This document shows, one piece after another, positions 24,924 to 33,427 of a stretch of DNA of 40,406 bases. This DNA comes from Chloroflexota bacterium. GTDB taxonomy: Bacteria > Chloroflexota > Anaerolineae > Promineifilales > Promineifilaceae. A program made the translations under genes and the position numbers. Below the pieces are notes generated by a model that saw only the letters and a list, made by a program, of their open reading frames with translations, searched no databases and had not been told where the DNA came from. The DNA lies in assembly GCA_018004935.1 (NCBI GenBank), contig JAGNBF010000071.1:1-40406 (forward strand), in the 5' to 3' direction. How positions within the stretch are numbered: the stretch's first letter is position 1; every line of letters begins with the position of its first letter.

Positions 24924-25559
24924 TTATCCCTGTTCTTTACCTTGCCCTTCTTCCTGTTCACTGCTCATCTGCGCCTTGTGCATAGCCGTCGCCGCCAACT
25001 GGGCTACCACACCTAAGAGGGATTGGTCGGCCAGGGTGAAAGATTCCCCATTTCGTTTATTGAGTGCCTGAAAAACGCCGAGCACTTTTTGATTATAGAT
25101 AATCGGGACACAGAGAAGCGCCTGAGTACGAAAAGCAAACCGTTTATCTACACCAGCAGAAAAACGGGGATCATCATATACATTGCCCACAATCACTGGT
25201 TCATGATGTTGAGCGACCCAACCGGCGATTCCTGTGCCGATAGGAATATGGTGCCCAACCAGGGAATGGCGTATAGCACCATGAACAACCACAAAAACCA
25301 ATTCCTGGGCCTCTTCATCCACCAACATGAGAGAACCATCCATTGCGCCTAAGGTATTGAGGGCTACTTCCAAAATACCATCAAGCAGGAGCAGGATGTC
25401 CGTTTCGGCATCAATAATGGTGGAAACCTCATGTAATTGCCGGAGCGCATTCAGAATACCTCGCAGGAGTAAAACTTCATCCCGCAGTTCGTGGTTTTCC
25501 TGTTGCAGGCGTTTGGTTTCATTTTGCAAAAAGCGCGTCGTGACAGGGGTATCTAGCAT
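24924..25559 (-). CDS. GAF domain protein with N-terminal coiled coil
   Basis: A 211-residue protein with a leucine-rich coiled coil at about 10-45 (NETKRLQQENHELRDEVLLLRG) followed by one GAF domain (about 50-195): LLLLDGILEVALNTLGAMDGSLML, GHHIPIGTGIAGWVAQHHEPVIVGNVYDDPRF and LLCVPIIYNQKVLGVFQALNK. These are the usual GAF signatures, but no ligand residues or output domain are seen. It is likely a cytoplasmic sensor or dimerising partner. It sits between the coiled-coil protein and the cyclase gene on the same strand. Confidence 0.88.
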   Translation of the reverse strand: MLDTPVTTRFLQNETKRLQQENHELRDEVLLLRGILNALRQLHEVSTIIDAETDILLLLDGILEVALNTLGAMDGSLMLVDEEAQELVFVVVHGAIRHSLVGHHIPIGTGIAGWVAQHHEPVIVGNVYDDPRFSAGVDKRFAFRTQALLCVPIIYNQKVLGVFQALNKRNGESFTLADQSLLGVVAQLAATAMHKAQMSSEQEEGQGKEQG

Positions 25560-25647
25560 GATGGCTTGGGGGCCACCGGTTGCGCTGATAAGCGCAGATT
25601 GTGTAGAACTGCCCGGTTAATCTGCGAAAATCCGCCAAACCAGTGGT

Positions 25648-26124
25648 CTATTTTTCTTGAGCGAGGGGTTCTGGTGCGGCCGCGTCCGCTTCGATTTTCC
25701 GTAAACCATTGCGTACCACTCCCAGCGAGTGGAGCAGGTTTTCTTCCAGTTTACTGAGGACTTCCATCACATATGCATCGGCATCTCGTTTGAGAATATC
25801 GGTTTCCCGGCGTGCCCTTTCCAGAAGGTTGTCGGCGCGTTGCTGTGCGGCCGCGACCACCGTATCCCGCTTCACCAACTCCGTCGCCTCCTGCCGGGCC
25901 AACGTGCGAATCCGATCTGCTTCTTCCTTAGCCTGAGCCATAATCCGATCCTTCTCGGCTTCCACCCGGTTAGCCCGTTTGATCTCCTCTGGGATAGCGG
26001 CTCTCATCTGATCAATGACATTAAAAATCTTATCTTCATTAACCAAAAGATTCGCTGTGAGAGGGAAACGAGGGCTTTCACTTAGAACCTGCTCCAGACG
26101 GTCTAAAAGGTGTTGGATGTCCAT
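25648..26124 (-). CDS. Coiled-coil protein next to coaD
   Basis: A 158-residue protein. The start at 26124 is chosen because GGAAGG lies just upstream and the homologous-looking N-terminus MDIQHLLDRLEQVLSESPRFPLTANLL begins there. Residues 45-130 form a long charged coiled coil (EEIKRANRVEAEKDRIMAQAKEEADRI and so on) like ATP synthase subunit b or DivIVA. Similar short proteins are found beside coaD in Firmicutes and Chloroflexota, sometimes labelled ATPase, but their function is unknown. No membrane segment is visible. Confidence 0.75.
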   Translation of the reverse strand: MDIQHLLDRLEQVLSESPRFPLTANLLVNEDKIFNVIDQMRAAIPEEIKRANRVEAEKDRIMAQAKEEADRIRTLARQEATELVKRDTVVAAAQQRADNLLERARRETDILKRDADAYVMEVLSKLEENLLHSLGVVRNGLRKIEADAAAPEPLAQEK

Positions 26125-26183
26125 AGCTGTACCTTCCGTGATGCTTGATGCGTATTGTATAGACCTTAAGATAATGATTTTGG

Positions 26184-26242
26184 GTACGGGCGGGCCTTGT
26201 GCCTGCCCTGCCACGAGAAGGCAACCACAAGGGTTGCCCTAC
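26184..26242. repeat. Family B core without ends
   Basis: TACGGGCGGGCCTTGTGCCT..GGCAACCACAAGGGTTGCCC resembles the centre of the 111-bp element but lacks the terminal TCTTTGGG / CCCAAAGA and the AATTCAGGGGGTTGACA segment. A decayed or partial copy between coaD and the coiled-coil gene. Confidence 0.7.
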
Positions 26243-26338
26243 AGGCAAAATCTTTTTCTTGAAAACTATAGCGTATGTATGGTGTCGAACAGGCAGATTA
26301 CAACACACACAATTTGTTTGATTATAATGAATTTACAC

Positions 26339-26860
26339 CTAATCCCGCAATGCCGGTGCACTGTAATTATTTTCACCGTTGAAACGAGCGTAAAGGGCAC
26401 GGGCGACATGCGGTGGAACCATGCTCGTGACATCGCCTCGGAATGAGGCAATCTCGCGCACAGTGGAGCTACTGAGGAAGGTGTGTTCCTCACGAGTGAT
26501 AAGGGTAACAACTTCGATTTCTGGGGCCAGCCGTTGATTAGCCAGGGCCATCCGAAATTCAAACTCAAAATCAGAGAAGACGCGCAGTCCCCGCACCATA
26601 ATATTGGCGTTGACTTGCCGGGCAAAATCTACGGTTAAACTGCTAAAGCGGGAAACGGTGATGTTGGCCTGATGCTGTAACGCTTCTTCAATCATTTGCA
26701 CACGTTCATCTACAGAAAAGAGGACCGATTTGGTGGGTCGGCCATGGTCAAAGACTGCGACGACGAGTTCATCAAACATCGCGGCCGCACGGGTCATCAA
26801 ATTTAAATGTCCATAATGTACAGGGTCAAACGTTCCAGGGTAAATCGCTTTGCGGGTCAA
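26339..26860 (-). CDS. coaD: Phosphopantetheine adenylyltransferase
   Basis: A 173-residue enzyme of coenzyme A synthesis that transfers AMP from ATP to 4'-phosphopantetheine. Motifs: YPGTFDPVHYGHLNL (T10 and H15-x-x-H18 nucleotidyltransferase site), the RGLRVFSDFEFEFRMALANQRL block, and the C-terminal FLSSSTVREIASFRGDV matching the ISSTxxR motif. A slightly extended C-terminus (FNGENNYSAPALRD) follows the family end. Same strand as recG upstream, as in many bacteria, but rsmD, which often lies between, is absent and a 342-bp repeat region takes its place. Confidence 0.95.
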   Translation of the reverse strand: MTRKAIYPGTFDPVHYGHLNLMTRAAAMFDELVVAVFDHGRPTKSVLFSVDERVQMIEEALQHQANITVSRFSSLTVDFARQVNANIMVRGLRVFSDFEFEFRMALANQRLAPEIEVVTLITREEHTFLSSSTVREIASFRGDVTSMVPPHVARALYARFNGENNYSAPALRD

Positions 26861-27049
26861 TGGGGAACTCTCCTTATGTGCATTTGAGAGGGGAGAACGA
26901 TTCGTTTCTTCGACTCTGGCGAAAATGGATCACACCAGAGGTAATAACCATTACACCAATAACCAGTGGTCTGATCAAAAAACGCCAAATTCCAGGGTTA
27001 AGGTAAGGGGCTGTATAAACACACCCCGTTTAACGAATGTAACGACTAA

Positions 27050-27107
27050 CCCTCTCGAGGGCTGAGCTTATCGAGGCCTGATTGCCTTCGACAAGCTCTG
27101 GCAATAG
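27050..27107. repeat. Family E palindrome, copy 2
   Basis: CCCTCTCGAGGGCTGAGCTT..ATCGAGG paired with GCCTTCGACAAGCTC. Directly followed by family C copy 3. Confidence 0.65.
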
Positions 27108-27111
27108 ACTT

Positions 27112-27193
27112 AGTAATCGTTCGGAAATAAGATAGGTGGCTCGGTCAGGAGACCGGCCACAGCAAATCGCTAAGTTAAAAACGAACGATTACT
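27112..27193. repeat. Family C element, copy 3 (long form)
   Basis: Perfect 12-bp terminal inverted repeats AGTAATCGTTCG / CGAACGATTACT enclose the core GGTGGCTCGGTCAGGAGACC. A second long-form copy in opposite orientation is at 33311-33414. No target duplication was recognised. Confidence 0.85.
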
Positions 27194-27202
27194 GAGTAGT
27201 TA

Positions 27203-29872
27203 CTAACTAACGCTTGTTGCTTCGGCCCAGAATTTTTGTACCTTTTCACGTAGAGTAGCATGTTCAGGTTGCTGGAGTCCAACATCCGCTTTCAGAACGG
27301 CGTCGGCTTCGGTACGGGCCAGTTGCAACATGGTCATATCCAGGAGTGAGGCCAGTTGCAACTCTGGCAAGCCACTTTGCCTTTGGCCAAAGAATTCACC
27401 GGGGCCACGTAGTTGTAAATCTTTTTCCGCCAGAACAAAACCATCGTTCGTCTGCTCCAGGGCGGCCAACCGTTCTTCGGTTTCTGGGCCAGCACTATCG
27501 GCAATGAGCAGGCAATAGGATTGGTGTTCACCTCGCCCAACGCGGCCGCGGAACTGATGCAGTTGCGCCAGCCCAAACCGGTTGGCCCCTTCGATAAGCA
27601 TCACCGTACTGTTGGGCACATCCACCCCCACTTCAATCACCGAAGTGGAAACCAAAATGTGAATATTCCCGGCATAAAACTCCCGCATCACCGCTTCCTT
27701 CTCTTCCCCCTTCATCCGGCCATGTAACAGTCCCACCCGGAAATCTGGAAATACTTCCCCTTGCAGGCGGGCATGTTCATCTACAGCGGATTTGGCCTCG
27801 ATTTTGTCTGATTCTTCCACCAGGGGGCAGATGACATACGCCTGCCGCCCGGCCAAAATTTGGCCCCGCACAAAGGCATACGCCCGTTCCCGTTCCGCCG
27901 GGGAAAGCCAGCGCGTCTTGATCTCCTGGCGACCCGGGGGCAGTTCATCCAAAATCGCCATCTCCAGATCTCCATAGAGGGAAAGGGCCAAACTGCGGGG
28001 AATGGGGGTAGCACTCATCACCAGCAGGTGGGGGGTAAAAGCAGACATCGGTGTTTCCGGCTGTCCATTGGTCTGCCCTTTGTCACGCAGGGCCTGCCGT
28101 TGTTCTACACCAAAACGGTGTTGTTCATCTACAATAGCCAACCCCAATTTATGAAAGTGGACATTGTTTTGGATGAGGGCATGGGTACCGATAGCGACAT
28201 GGGCCGTGCCTTCGGCCAGTTCGCGGTAGATGTTTTCTTTTTCGCTGGCGGGCACACTGCCGGTAAGGAGGCGGCTCTCGATACCAAAGGGGGTCAACAT
28301 ACGACCAATGCTTTTGGCGTGTTGTTCGGCCAGGATTTCGGTGGGGGCCATGAGGGCGGCCTGTGCCCCCGCTTTGACGGCAAGAAGCATAGCCGCGGCC
28401 GCGACGACCGTCTTTCCCGCACCCACATCTCCTTGCAATAACCGACTCATCGCCACTTCACGGCCCATATCGGCACTTAGTTCACCGATAACCCGTTGTT
28501 GTGCCCCGGTGAGTTGGAAGGGCAAACTATCACTGAAGGCTTGCAATGTTTCCGGATCGGCTACCAGGGGTAGGCTGGGGTTACTCTGCCACTGTTGGCG
28601 ATTGCCCAACATGCCTAACTGCAAGAGAAAGAGTTCGTCAAAAATGAGCCGTTGCCGGGCCTTATGCAGAGTTTCCTGGGAATCTGGAAAATGAATCTGG
28701 TAAAGGGCGTCTGCCAGCGGCATAAATTGGCGTCGCTGTAGCACATCAGCCGGTACGGGATCCGGCACTTTATTCGCCCATTGATCCAGCACCATTTTGA
28801 TGAGCGTGCGGAGTTTCTGGCTGTTTAACCCTTCCGTTTGCGGGTAAACGGGGACAATGCGCCCGGTGCGTAACATATCGCGGGCCACCGGTTCCCATTC
28901 CGGGTTATTGAAGGTGGAATGCCCCAGGTATTGTTCTAATTTGCCACTAAGGGCGATTTGGGTCCCGGCTTTAAGTTGTTCGGCCAACCAGGGCTGATTA
29001 AACCATGTGGCCTGGATTTGCCCGGTGCCATCACTAATAAGGGCTTGCAGATAGATCTGGTTCGTACGAGTACGCCGGGCGCGGATTTCCCACACTGTAC
29101 CGATGATAGTGACCTGCTCGCCGTACACAGCTTTGTTAATGGGTTTCATCAGGCTGAAGTCGTCGTAGCGGCGGGGAAAGGTGTAAAGCAGATCAAGCAG
29201 GGTTGTAACACCCCGATTGTGCAATATTTTGGCTAATTTGAGGCCTACGCCCCGCAAAACGGAGACGGGCTGGTTCAACCCTTCGGGGTCAGCTTTGGCT
29301 TTGGGTAATGGTTTGTAGCCACCAGGAGCGGGTTTTTCTCGAGCGGGCGGGGGAGTAGATTTCGCCGGAGTTTCCGCTTTTTTAGCTTCTTTGACCGGCT
29401 CTGGTCGGTGAGCCGGTTTGGCTTTTTCCAGTGCCGGTGGTTGGGGCGGGCGGTCACCTCTGCCCTTTTCGGGGCGAGGGGGCTGTTTGGGGGGCTGTTT
29501 GGGGGGCTGTTGTTGAGGATGATGACCAGACTGGGATTGCGGCCGCGGCCCCTTTTCGGGGCGAGGTGGCGGGGCTGGTTGAGCCGCCGGTCGCGCCTGT
29601 CCCACACGTTCCGCCCGGACGATCAATTTCTCGCGTAGTTGCCCCACGATATTGGCCCGTGCTTCTTTACCAGGCAAACGAGCATAATTGGTCAGAACAT
29701 CGGCCACCTGCTCTACAAAAGCGCGATCCGCCTCATCAACGGCTTCCTGGCGCGCTTGTGTGACCCAATAAGTGGCAAATTGGGCAATACCCCCCACCAC
29801 GGCTTTATCTTGATACCCCTGATCGGTTTCTAATTTTAGGACGCCTTCTAAACGTTTGAAAGATCGTGACAT
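27203..29872 (-). CDS. recG: ATP-dependent DNA helicase RecG
   Basis: An 889-residue superfamily 2 helicase that reverses stalled forks and migrates branched DNA. After an N-terminal region (1-92) comes a Pro/Lys/Gln-rich linker (about 93-195, with repeated RPEKG and PPKQ), then the wedge/OB domain (about 205-330, GVGLKLAKILHNRGV..LLYTFPRRYDD), Walker A GDVGAGKT at 481-488, a DEQHRFG box near 590 and SATPIPRSLA. The helicase C part shows VSTSVIEVGVDVPNST and QFRGRVGRG. Family proteins are usually near 700 residues; the excess is the N-terminal domain plus linker. The start gives MSRSFKRLEG. Confidence 0.94.
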   Translation of the reverse strand: MSRSFKRLEGVLKLETDQGYQDKAVVGGIAQFATYWVTQARQEAVDEADRAFVEQVADVLTNYARLPGKEARANIVGQLREKLIVRAERVGQARPAAQPAPPPRPEKGPRPQSQSGHHPQQQPPKQPPKQPPRPEKGRGDRPPQPPALEKAKPAHRPEPVKEAKKAETPAKSTPPPAREKPAPGGYKPLPKAKADPEGLNQPVSVLRGVGLKLAKILHNRGVTTLLDLLYTFPRRYDDFSLMKPINKAVYGEQVTIIGTVWEIRARRTRTNQIYLQALISDGTGQIQATWFNQPWLAEQLKAGTQIALSGKLEQYLGHSTFNNPEWEPVARDMLRTGRIVPVYPQTEGLNSQKLRTLIKMVLDQWANKVPDPVPADVLQRRQFMPLADALYQIHFPDSQETLHKARQRLIFDELFLLQLGMLGNRQQWQSNPSLPLVADPETLQAFSDSLPFQLTGAQQRVIGELSADMGREVAMSRLLQGDVGAGKTVVAAAAMLLAVKAGAQAALMAPTEILAEQHAKSIGRMLTPFGIESRLLTGSVPASEKENIYRELAEGTAHVAIGTHALIQNNVHFHKLGLAIVDEQHRFGVEQRQALRDKGQTNGQPETPMSAFTPHLLVMSATPIPRSLALSLYGDLEMAILDELPPGRQEIKTRWLSPAERERAYAFVRGQILAGRQAYVICPLVEESDKIEAKSAVDEHARLQGEVFPDFRVGLLHGRMKGEEKEAVMREFYAGNIHILVSTSVIEVGVDVPNSTVMLIEGANRFGLAQLHQFRGRVGRGEHQSYCLLIADSAGPETEERLAALEQTNDGFVLAEKDLQLRGPGEFFGQRQSGLPELQLASLLDMTMLQLARTEADAVLKADVGLQQPEHATLREKVQKFWAEATSVS

Positions 29873-29997
29873 AGTAGTGTGGATTATACCTTCAATTTAA
29901 CTACACGGTTATTTTATGTGGAGAGTCAACAGCAATTCTCAATTTGGTTCGCTTCTGGCACAAACGTTCAGTTCGGTTACATCAACGGGTTAAGAAT

Positions 29998-30141
29998 TTG
30001 AGTTTAGAGTTCAGAGCTAGAGCTAGAGTTCAGAGCTAGAGTTCAGAGCTAGAGCTAGAGATGGAGATGGAGGGTTTTCCAGAGTAATTCCCTCTCGCTC
30101 TATCCTCTCGCTCTATCCTCTCGCTCTAAACTCCAGTTTCT
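29998..30141. repeat. Family I palindrome with internal microrepeats, copy 2
   Basis: GAGTTTAGAGTTCAGAGC at the left and CGCTCTAAACTCCAG at the right. The left arm contains several AGAGCTAGAGTTC units and the right arm three CCTCTCGCTCTAT-type units, so the arms have expanded in parallel. Copy 1 at 8388-8464 has one unit per arm. Confidence 0.8.
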
Positions 30142-30182
30142 AAATCCGCTGATGTCATCCAAAACGGCCTAAAACCGTCTCT

Positions 30183-30216
30183 GAAAGGTTCCCCGCCCCT
30201 GGAGGTGGGGTTAGGG
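30183..30216. repeat. Family F module, copy 5
   Basis: TGAAAGGTTCCCCGCCCCTG then GAGGTGGGGTTAGGGGGGG. Short copy upstream of the membrane protein gene. Confidence 0.6.
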
Positions 30217-30254
30217 GGGGAAAGCTCGAGTATGCAATCGCCCTATGAGAGACA

Positions 30255-32879
30255 ATGGGCGCTTGCCGCGTTGGGTGGGGAATGTTACGCTTTGTGCTTA
30301 TGGTAGAGATGCCCCCACAGAGAGCGCGGCCGCGTTTTCCCCACTCCCTCACCTTCATCCCCTGGCTGGCGGGGGCCTTCTGTGTCTTCATTTGGGCCTG
30401 GGTGACGGGCTGGCCGGTTTACACCCTCAAAATAGACATCGAACAGGGGCGACTGAACACAGCGTTACCGGCTTTGGATAATACAGTACAGTTTCAACAA
30501 ACATTTTGGGCGGGGCACGATGGTTGGCAAGAGATTGAACTGATTATGGTGCGATATGGAGAAGCGGTGGAGGGGGAACGCGGCCGCGTCTTTTTAGACC
30601 TGCTTAACAGTATGGGCACAGTAGTAGCCCAGACCGAATGGTCCACCGCCGACATCCGGCACAATGACACACGCCATTTCCGTTTCCCCCCACAACCGGG
30701 CGGACAAACGTATACCCTCGTCCTACGGGGCGAGGCTGGCAATACCGTCTCGGTGTGGGGGTATGATCAGGATGTACTTGCGGGTGGAACCTTCACAGCC
30801 ACCGGAGTAGATAGTTCGGTGGACGAACTCCGTTTCATCACCCGCTATGGTCTCACCCTACCCGAAGCCATCTCCTGGTTAGGGCAGACTCTCTGGCGGC
30901 ACGGCCCTTTCTTTCTGCTTACCCTGGTTTTTCTTTGGCTCCCAGGCCTATTTTTGCAACAAATGGCAGAGGTGCTCCTACGAAGCCGAACCATCAGGAA
31001 AGGCCTTTCTCACCGTTACGATATCCCTACCCGGCTGGCCCTCGCCCTGGTGTCAGGCCTTAGCTTTTGGTCACTGTTATGGTTATGGGCTGGCTGGTTA
31101 GGTCTGCGCTGGCAAGGCTGGGTGTTGTGGTTTATCCTGGCAGTGATGGCAGTGATGGGGCTGTGGCGGGTTGTAGGAAAGCGTGAGCAGTTCGCTGGGC
31201 ATAGGGCACAATCATTCACCATACACCACGGGTTATTATTCCTCATTCTGCTCCTGGGTTTTGCCGGACGACTTCTGGCATTACGTGATCTGGCTTTTCC
31301 ACCGTGGGTTGATTCCAGCCGTCATGGGTTAATGACAGCCGTTATGGCGGCCAAGGGGCAATTTTTGTCCGATTATGTCCCTTTTCTGGAGGTGGTGCGT
31401 ACCCCTTACCATTATGGTTTTCATACGCTGGCGGCCAGTTTGCAGATGATGACCGGGCGAGATGTGGTGGAATTGTTGTTATGGCTGGGGCCATTGCTAA
31501 ATGGGCTAATGCCATTGGCCTTGTACGCGGCCGCGATGCTTTTAACCCGCCGCCAGGTAGTAGCCAATGCGGCCGCATTTCTGGTGGCTCTCCCTTTTTT
31601 CTTCCCCGCTTATTACGCCACCTGGGGGCGCTTTACCCAACTGACGGGTATGCTCATCCTGCCCGTACTGGTGGGGCTAACCTGGCACATGGTTCGTATC
31701 CCCGTAGCAATCCCCTTCAACCGGGCGGGGCTGACACGTTATGTCACCCGTTTGTTTTACCCTTCAGCCGTCATCGCGCTTGGGGCCGCTGGACTCTTTC
31801 TGGTTCATTTGCGGGTTTTTCTCCTCTACATTCCGTTTGTTGTGGTTCTACTTTTATGGCAGGGATTGGCTCTTTTAGGGCGATTCAGCCGGGCCAAAAC
31901 TCCCCAGTCAGCCATTCGCCCTCTCATGGCACGTGGGAATGGGCTACTGTGGCCGTTCGCGGCCGCGTCCTTGGGCGCTCTCCTTCTCATCACCCCCCGC
32001 CTGTTCGCCTTATTCCGGGACCCTTATATGGATGTGGTTTTTACGGGCGGGCCAGAAGGGTACAACGATTTTCCTTATGGCTATTTCACCACCGGTTGGG
32101 AGCGTTATTTTGTTTATGGGGCAATGACCGGGTTGGTCGTGGCCGTGGGAGCAGGGGTGTGGCGCCGTCGCTGGGCACGCGAGCCGATTATTCTAGGCCT
32201 GTGGGTGGGCTTTTTGTTTCTCCTGGTAGGGGGTCGCCAACTGGGTTTGCCGCCAACATGGGTTATCAACACCAATGCTCTGGCGATTTCGCTGTTTTTG
32301 CCTATCGCCTTACTTTTAGCCACCACTGGGGAGCGCGTATGGCGCTGGGGCACGCGGCCGCATTGGTTACGACAAGTAATGGGGCTGACGATTATGGGGG
32401 GATGGTTTGCGGCCGCGACCCTCTTTGGCCTGGAGCGGCAAAGCAACATCCTGAACGAACAAACTATCCTGGCCCGCCCCGCCGATATCGCGGGTCTGCA
32501 TTGGGTGGCCCAAAATTTACCGGCGGATGCGTTGATAGCGGTGAATAGTTGGCGTTGGTTGGGTAGCACCTGGGCGGGTAGTGATGGCGGAGCCTGGATT
32601 GTCCCGCTCACCGGTTTGCAAACCACAACCCCCCCTGCGGATTACATCTATAGCGATAGCCTAGATTTGCAAGTAAAAACGTGGAACGAACAGTTAATGG
32701 GACTACCAGATTGGTCAACAGATAACGCGGCCGCATACCTGCGTCTCCAGGGCATCACTCATCTTTTTATTGGACAACGAGGCGGATTCTTGGATCCATC
32801 CACGCTCCTCAAAAACCCTAACCTCACGGTTCTGTACCATCAGGATGGCGTCTTTGTTTTTGCCGTGAATCAGGAGTAG
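30255..32879 (+). CDS. Large polytopic membrane protein, GT-C glycosyltransferase-like
   Basis: An 874-residue integral membrane protein. A first helix (about 33-55) is followed by an extracytoplasmic beta-rich region (about 60-205), then about ten or more helices (from about 220 to 690) and a C-terminal soluble domain (about 700-874). After the second group of helices comes PWVDSSRHGLMTAVMAA, an acidic residue in the first large loop as seen in GT-C enzymes that use lipid-linked sugars, and PYHYGFHTLAASLQ. The fold resembles DUF6541 or RgtA-D-like families; no donor or acceptor can be named. The start is uncertain: ATGs at 30255, 30282, 30300 and 30309 are in frame and none has a clear ribosome site. 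The stop lies 7 bp from the stop of the convergent next gene. Confidence 0.75.
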   Translation: MGACRVGWGMLRFVLMVEMPPQRARPRFPHSLTFIPWLAGAFCVFIWAWVTGWPVYTLKIDIEQGRLNTALPALDNTVQFQQTFWAGHDGWQEIELIMVRYGEAVEGERGRVFLDLLNSMGTVVAQTEWSTADIRHNDTRHFRFPPQPGGQTYTLVLRGEAGNTVSVWGYDQDVLAGGTFTATGVDSSVDELRFITRYGLTLPEAISWLGQTLWRHGPFFLLTLVFLWLPGLFLQQMAEVLLRSRTIRKGLSHRYDIPTRLALALVSGLSFWSLLWLWAGWLGLRWQGWVLWFILAVMAVMGLWRVVGKREQFAGHRAQSFTIHHGLLFLILLLGFAGRLLALRDLAFPPWVDSSRHGLMTAVMAAKGQFLSDYVPFLEVVRTPYHYGFHTLAASLQMMTGRDVVELLLWLGPLLNGLMPLALYAAAMLLTRRQVVANAAAFLVALPFFFPAYYATWGRFTQLTGMLILPVLVGLTWHMVRIPVAIPFNRAGLTRYVTRLFYPSAVIALGAAGLFLVHLRVFLLYIPFVVVLLLWQGLALLGRFSRAKTPQSAIRPLMARGNGLLWPFAAASLGALLLITPRLFALFRDPYMDVVFTGGPEGYNDFPYGYFTTGWERYFVYGAMTGLVVAVGAGVWRRRWAREPIILGLWVGFLFLLVGGRQLGLPPTWVINTNALAISLFLPIALLLATTGERVWRWGTRPHWLRQVMGLTIMGGWFAAATLFGLERQSNILNEQTILARPADIAGLHWVAQNLPADALIAVNSWRWLGSTWAGSDGGAWIVPLTGLQTTTPPADYIYSDSLDLQVKTWNEQLMGLPDWSTDNAAAYLRLQGITHLFIGQRGGFLDPSTLLKNPNLTVLYHQDGVFVFAVNQE

Positions 32880-32886
32880 ATCCCCT

Positions 32887-33243
32887 TCATACATTCTCCG
32901 CCAAAAACGTCAACACCTGCGCCAGCACCCTCTCTGGTGTCAACGTGCTGGTATCCACGTACAGGTCACAATGGAGACGGGCATGGGCCAACCGCTTTTC
33001 CTGTTCAGCCAACCGTTCTGGGCCACCATAAGTTAAAGGGCGACGTGCGGCCGCGGCCGCAACATCCACATCCAAATAAATCAACAAATCGGGTTTGGTA
33101 AGTTTTTGCCACATATCTGGCACATAGGAATGTTCCTGCGCTGGTTGGCGCACTTCATATCCCTGGGCCTGTAAAATTCGGCCCAACGTACTTTTACCCG
33201 AAGAACACGGGCCAACCAGAGCAATGCGTAAAGGACGTGCCAT
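32887..33243 (-). CDS. Small P-loop ATPase/kinase-like protein
   Basis: A 118-residue protein with a Walker A motif GPCSSGKST at about 11-19 and the pattern PDLLIYLDVDVAAAAARRP, reminiscent of small nucleotide or nucleoside kinases (AAA_18/AAA_33-like). It is short for any known kinase and has no visible lid Arg cluster beyond ARRP and LAEQEKRLAHAR. The start at 33243 gives MARPLRIALVGPCSSGK; in-frame ATGs upstream (33252, 33267) are possible. It contains two overlapping GCGGCCGC sites (33047-33060) encoding the alanine run. Confidence 0.7.
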   Translation of the reverse strand: MARPLRIALVGPCSSGKSTLGRILQAQGYEVRQPAQEHSYVPDMWQKLTKPDLLIYLDVDVAAAAARRPLTYGGPERLAEQEKRLAHARLHCDLYVDTSTLTPERVLAQVLTFLAENV

Positions 33244-33310
33244 AAAAGCCATAAAAACAAACATCAAGAACCAAATTTTTCCTGATCTCCATAGCGACTG
33301 CTTACTACTC

Positions 33311-33414
33311 AGTAATCGTCCGTCTTTAACTTAAGGTTCGTTCGTTTTTAACTTAGCGATTTGCTGTGGCCGGTCTCCTGACCGCACCACCTATCTTATA
33401 TCCGAACGATTACT
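33311..33414. repeat. Family C element, copy 4 (long form, inverted)
   Basis: AGTAATCGTCCG / CGAACGATTACT ends, core GGCCGGTCTCCTGACCGCAC. Compared with copy 3 it has about 22 extra bases where CGTCTTTAACTTAAGGTT and CGTTTTTAACTTAGCG look like an internal duplication. Confidence 0.8.
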
Positions 33415-33427
33415 CACGACTTCTCCA

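Larger units (their letters stand above)
26861..27202. other. 342-bp gene-free region between recG and coaD
   Basis: Contains the CCATTACACCAATAACCAGT sequence shared with 7489 (inverted), family E (27050-27107) and family C copy 3 (27112-27193). No gene; coaD promoter not identified. Confidence 0.7.
29873..30254. other. Gene-free region with family I and F repeats
   Basis: About 120 bp of unremarkable AT-richer DNA containing CAGCAATTCTCAATTTGGT (similar to 14246-14262), then family I copy 2 (29998-30141) and family F copy 5 (30183-30216). Confidence 0.65.

Noticed and set aside
31481-32548. 355-codon open frame inside the membrane protein gene
   Set aside because: Overlaps the convincing transmembrane reading frame in another phase and shows no domain.
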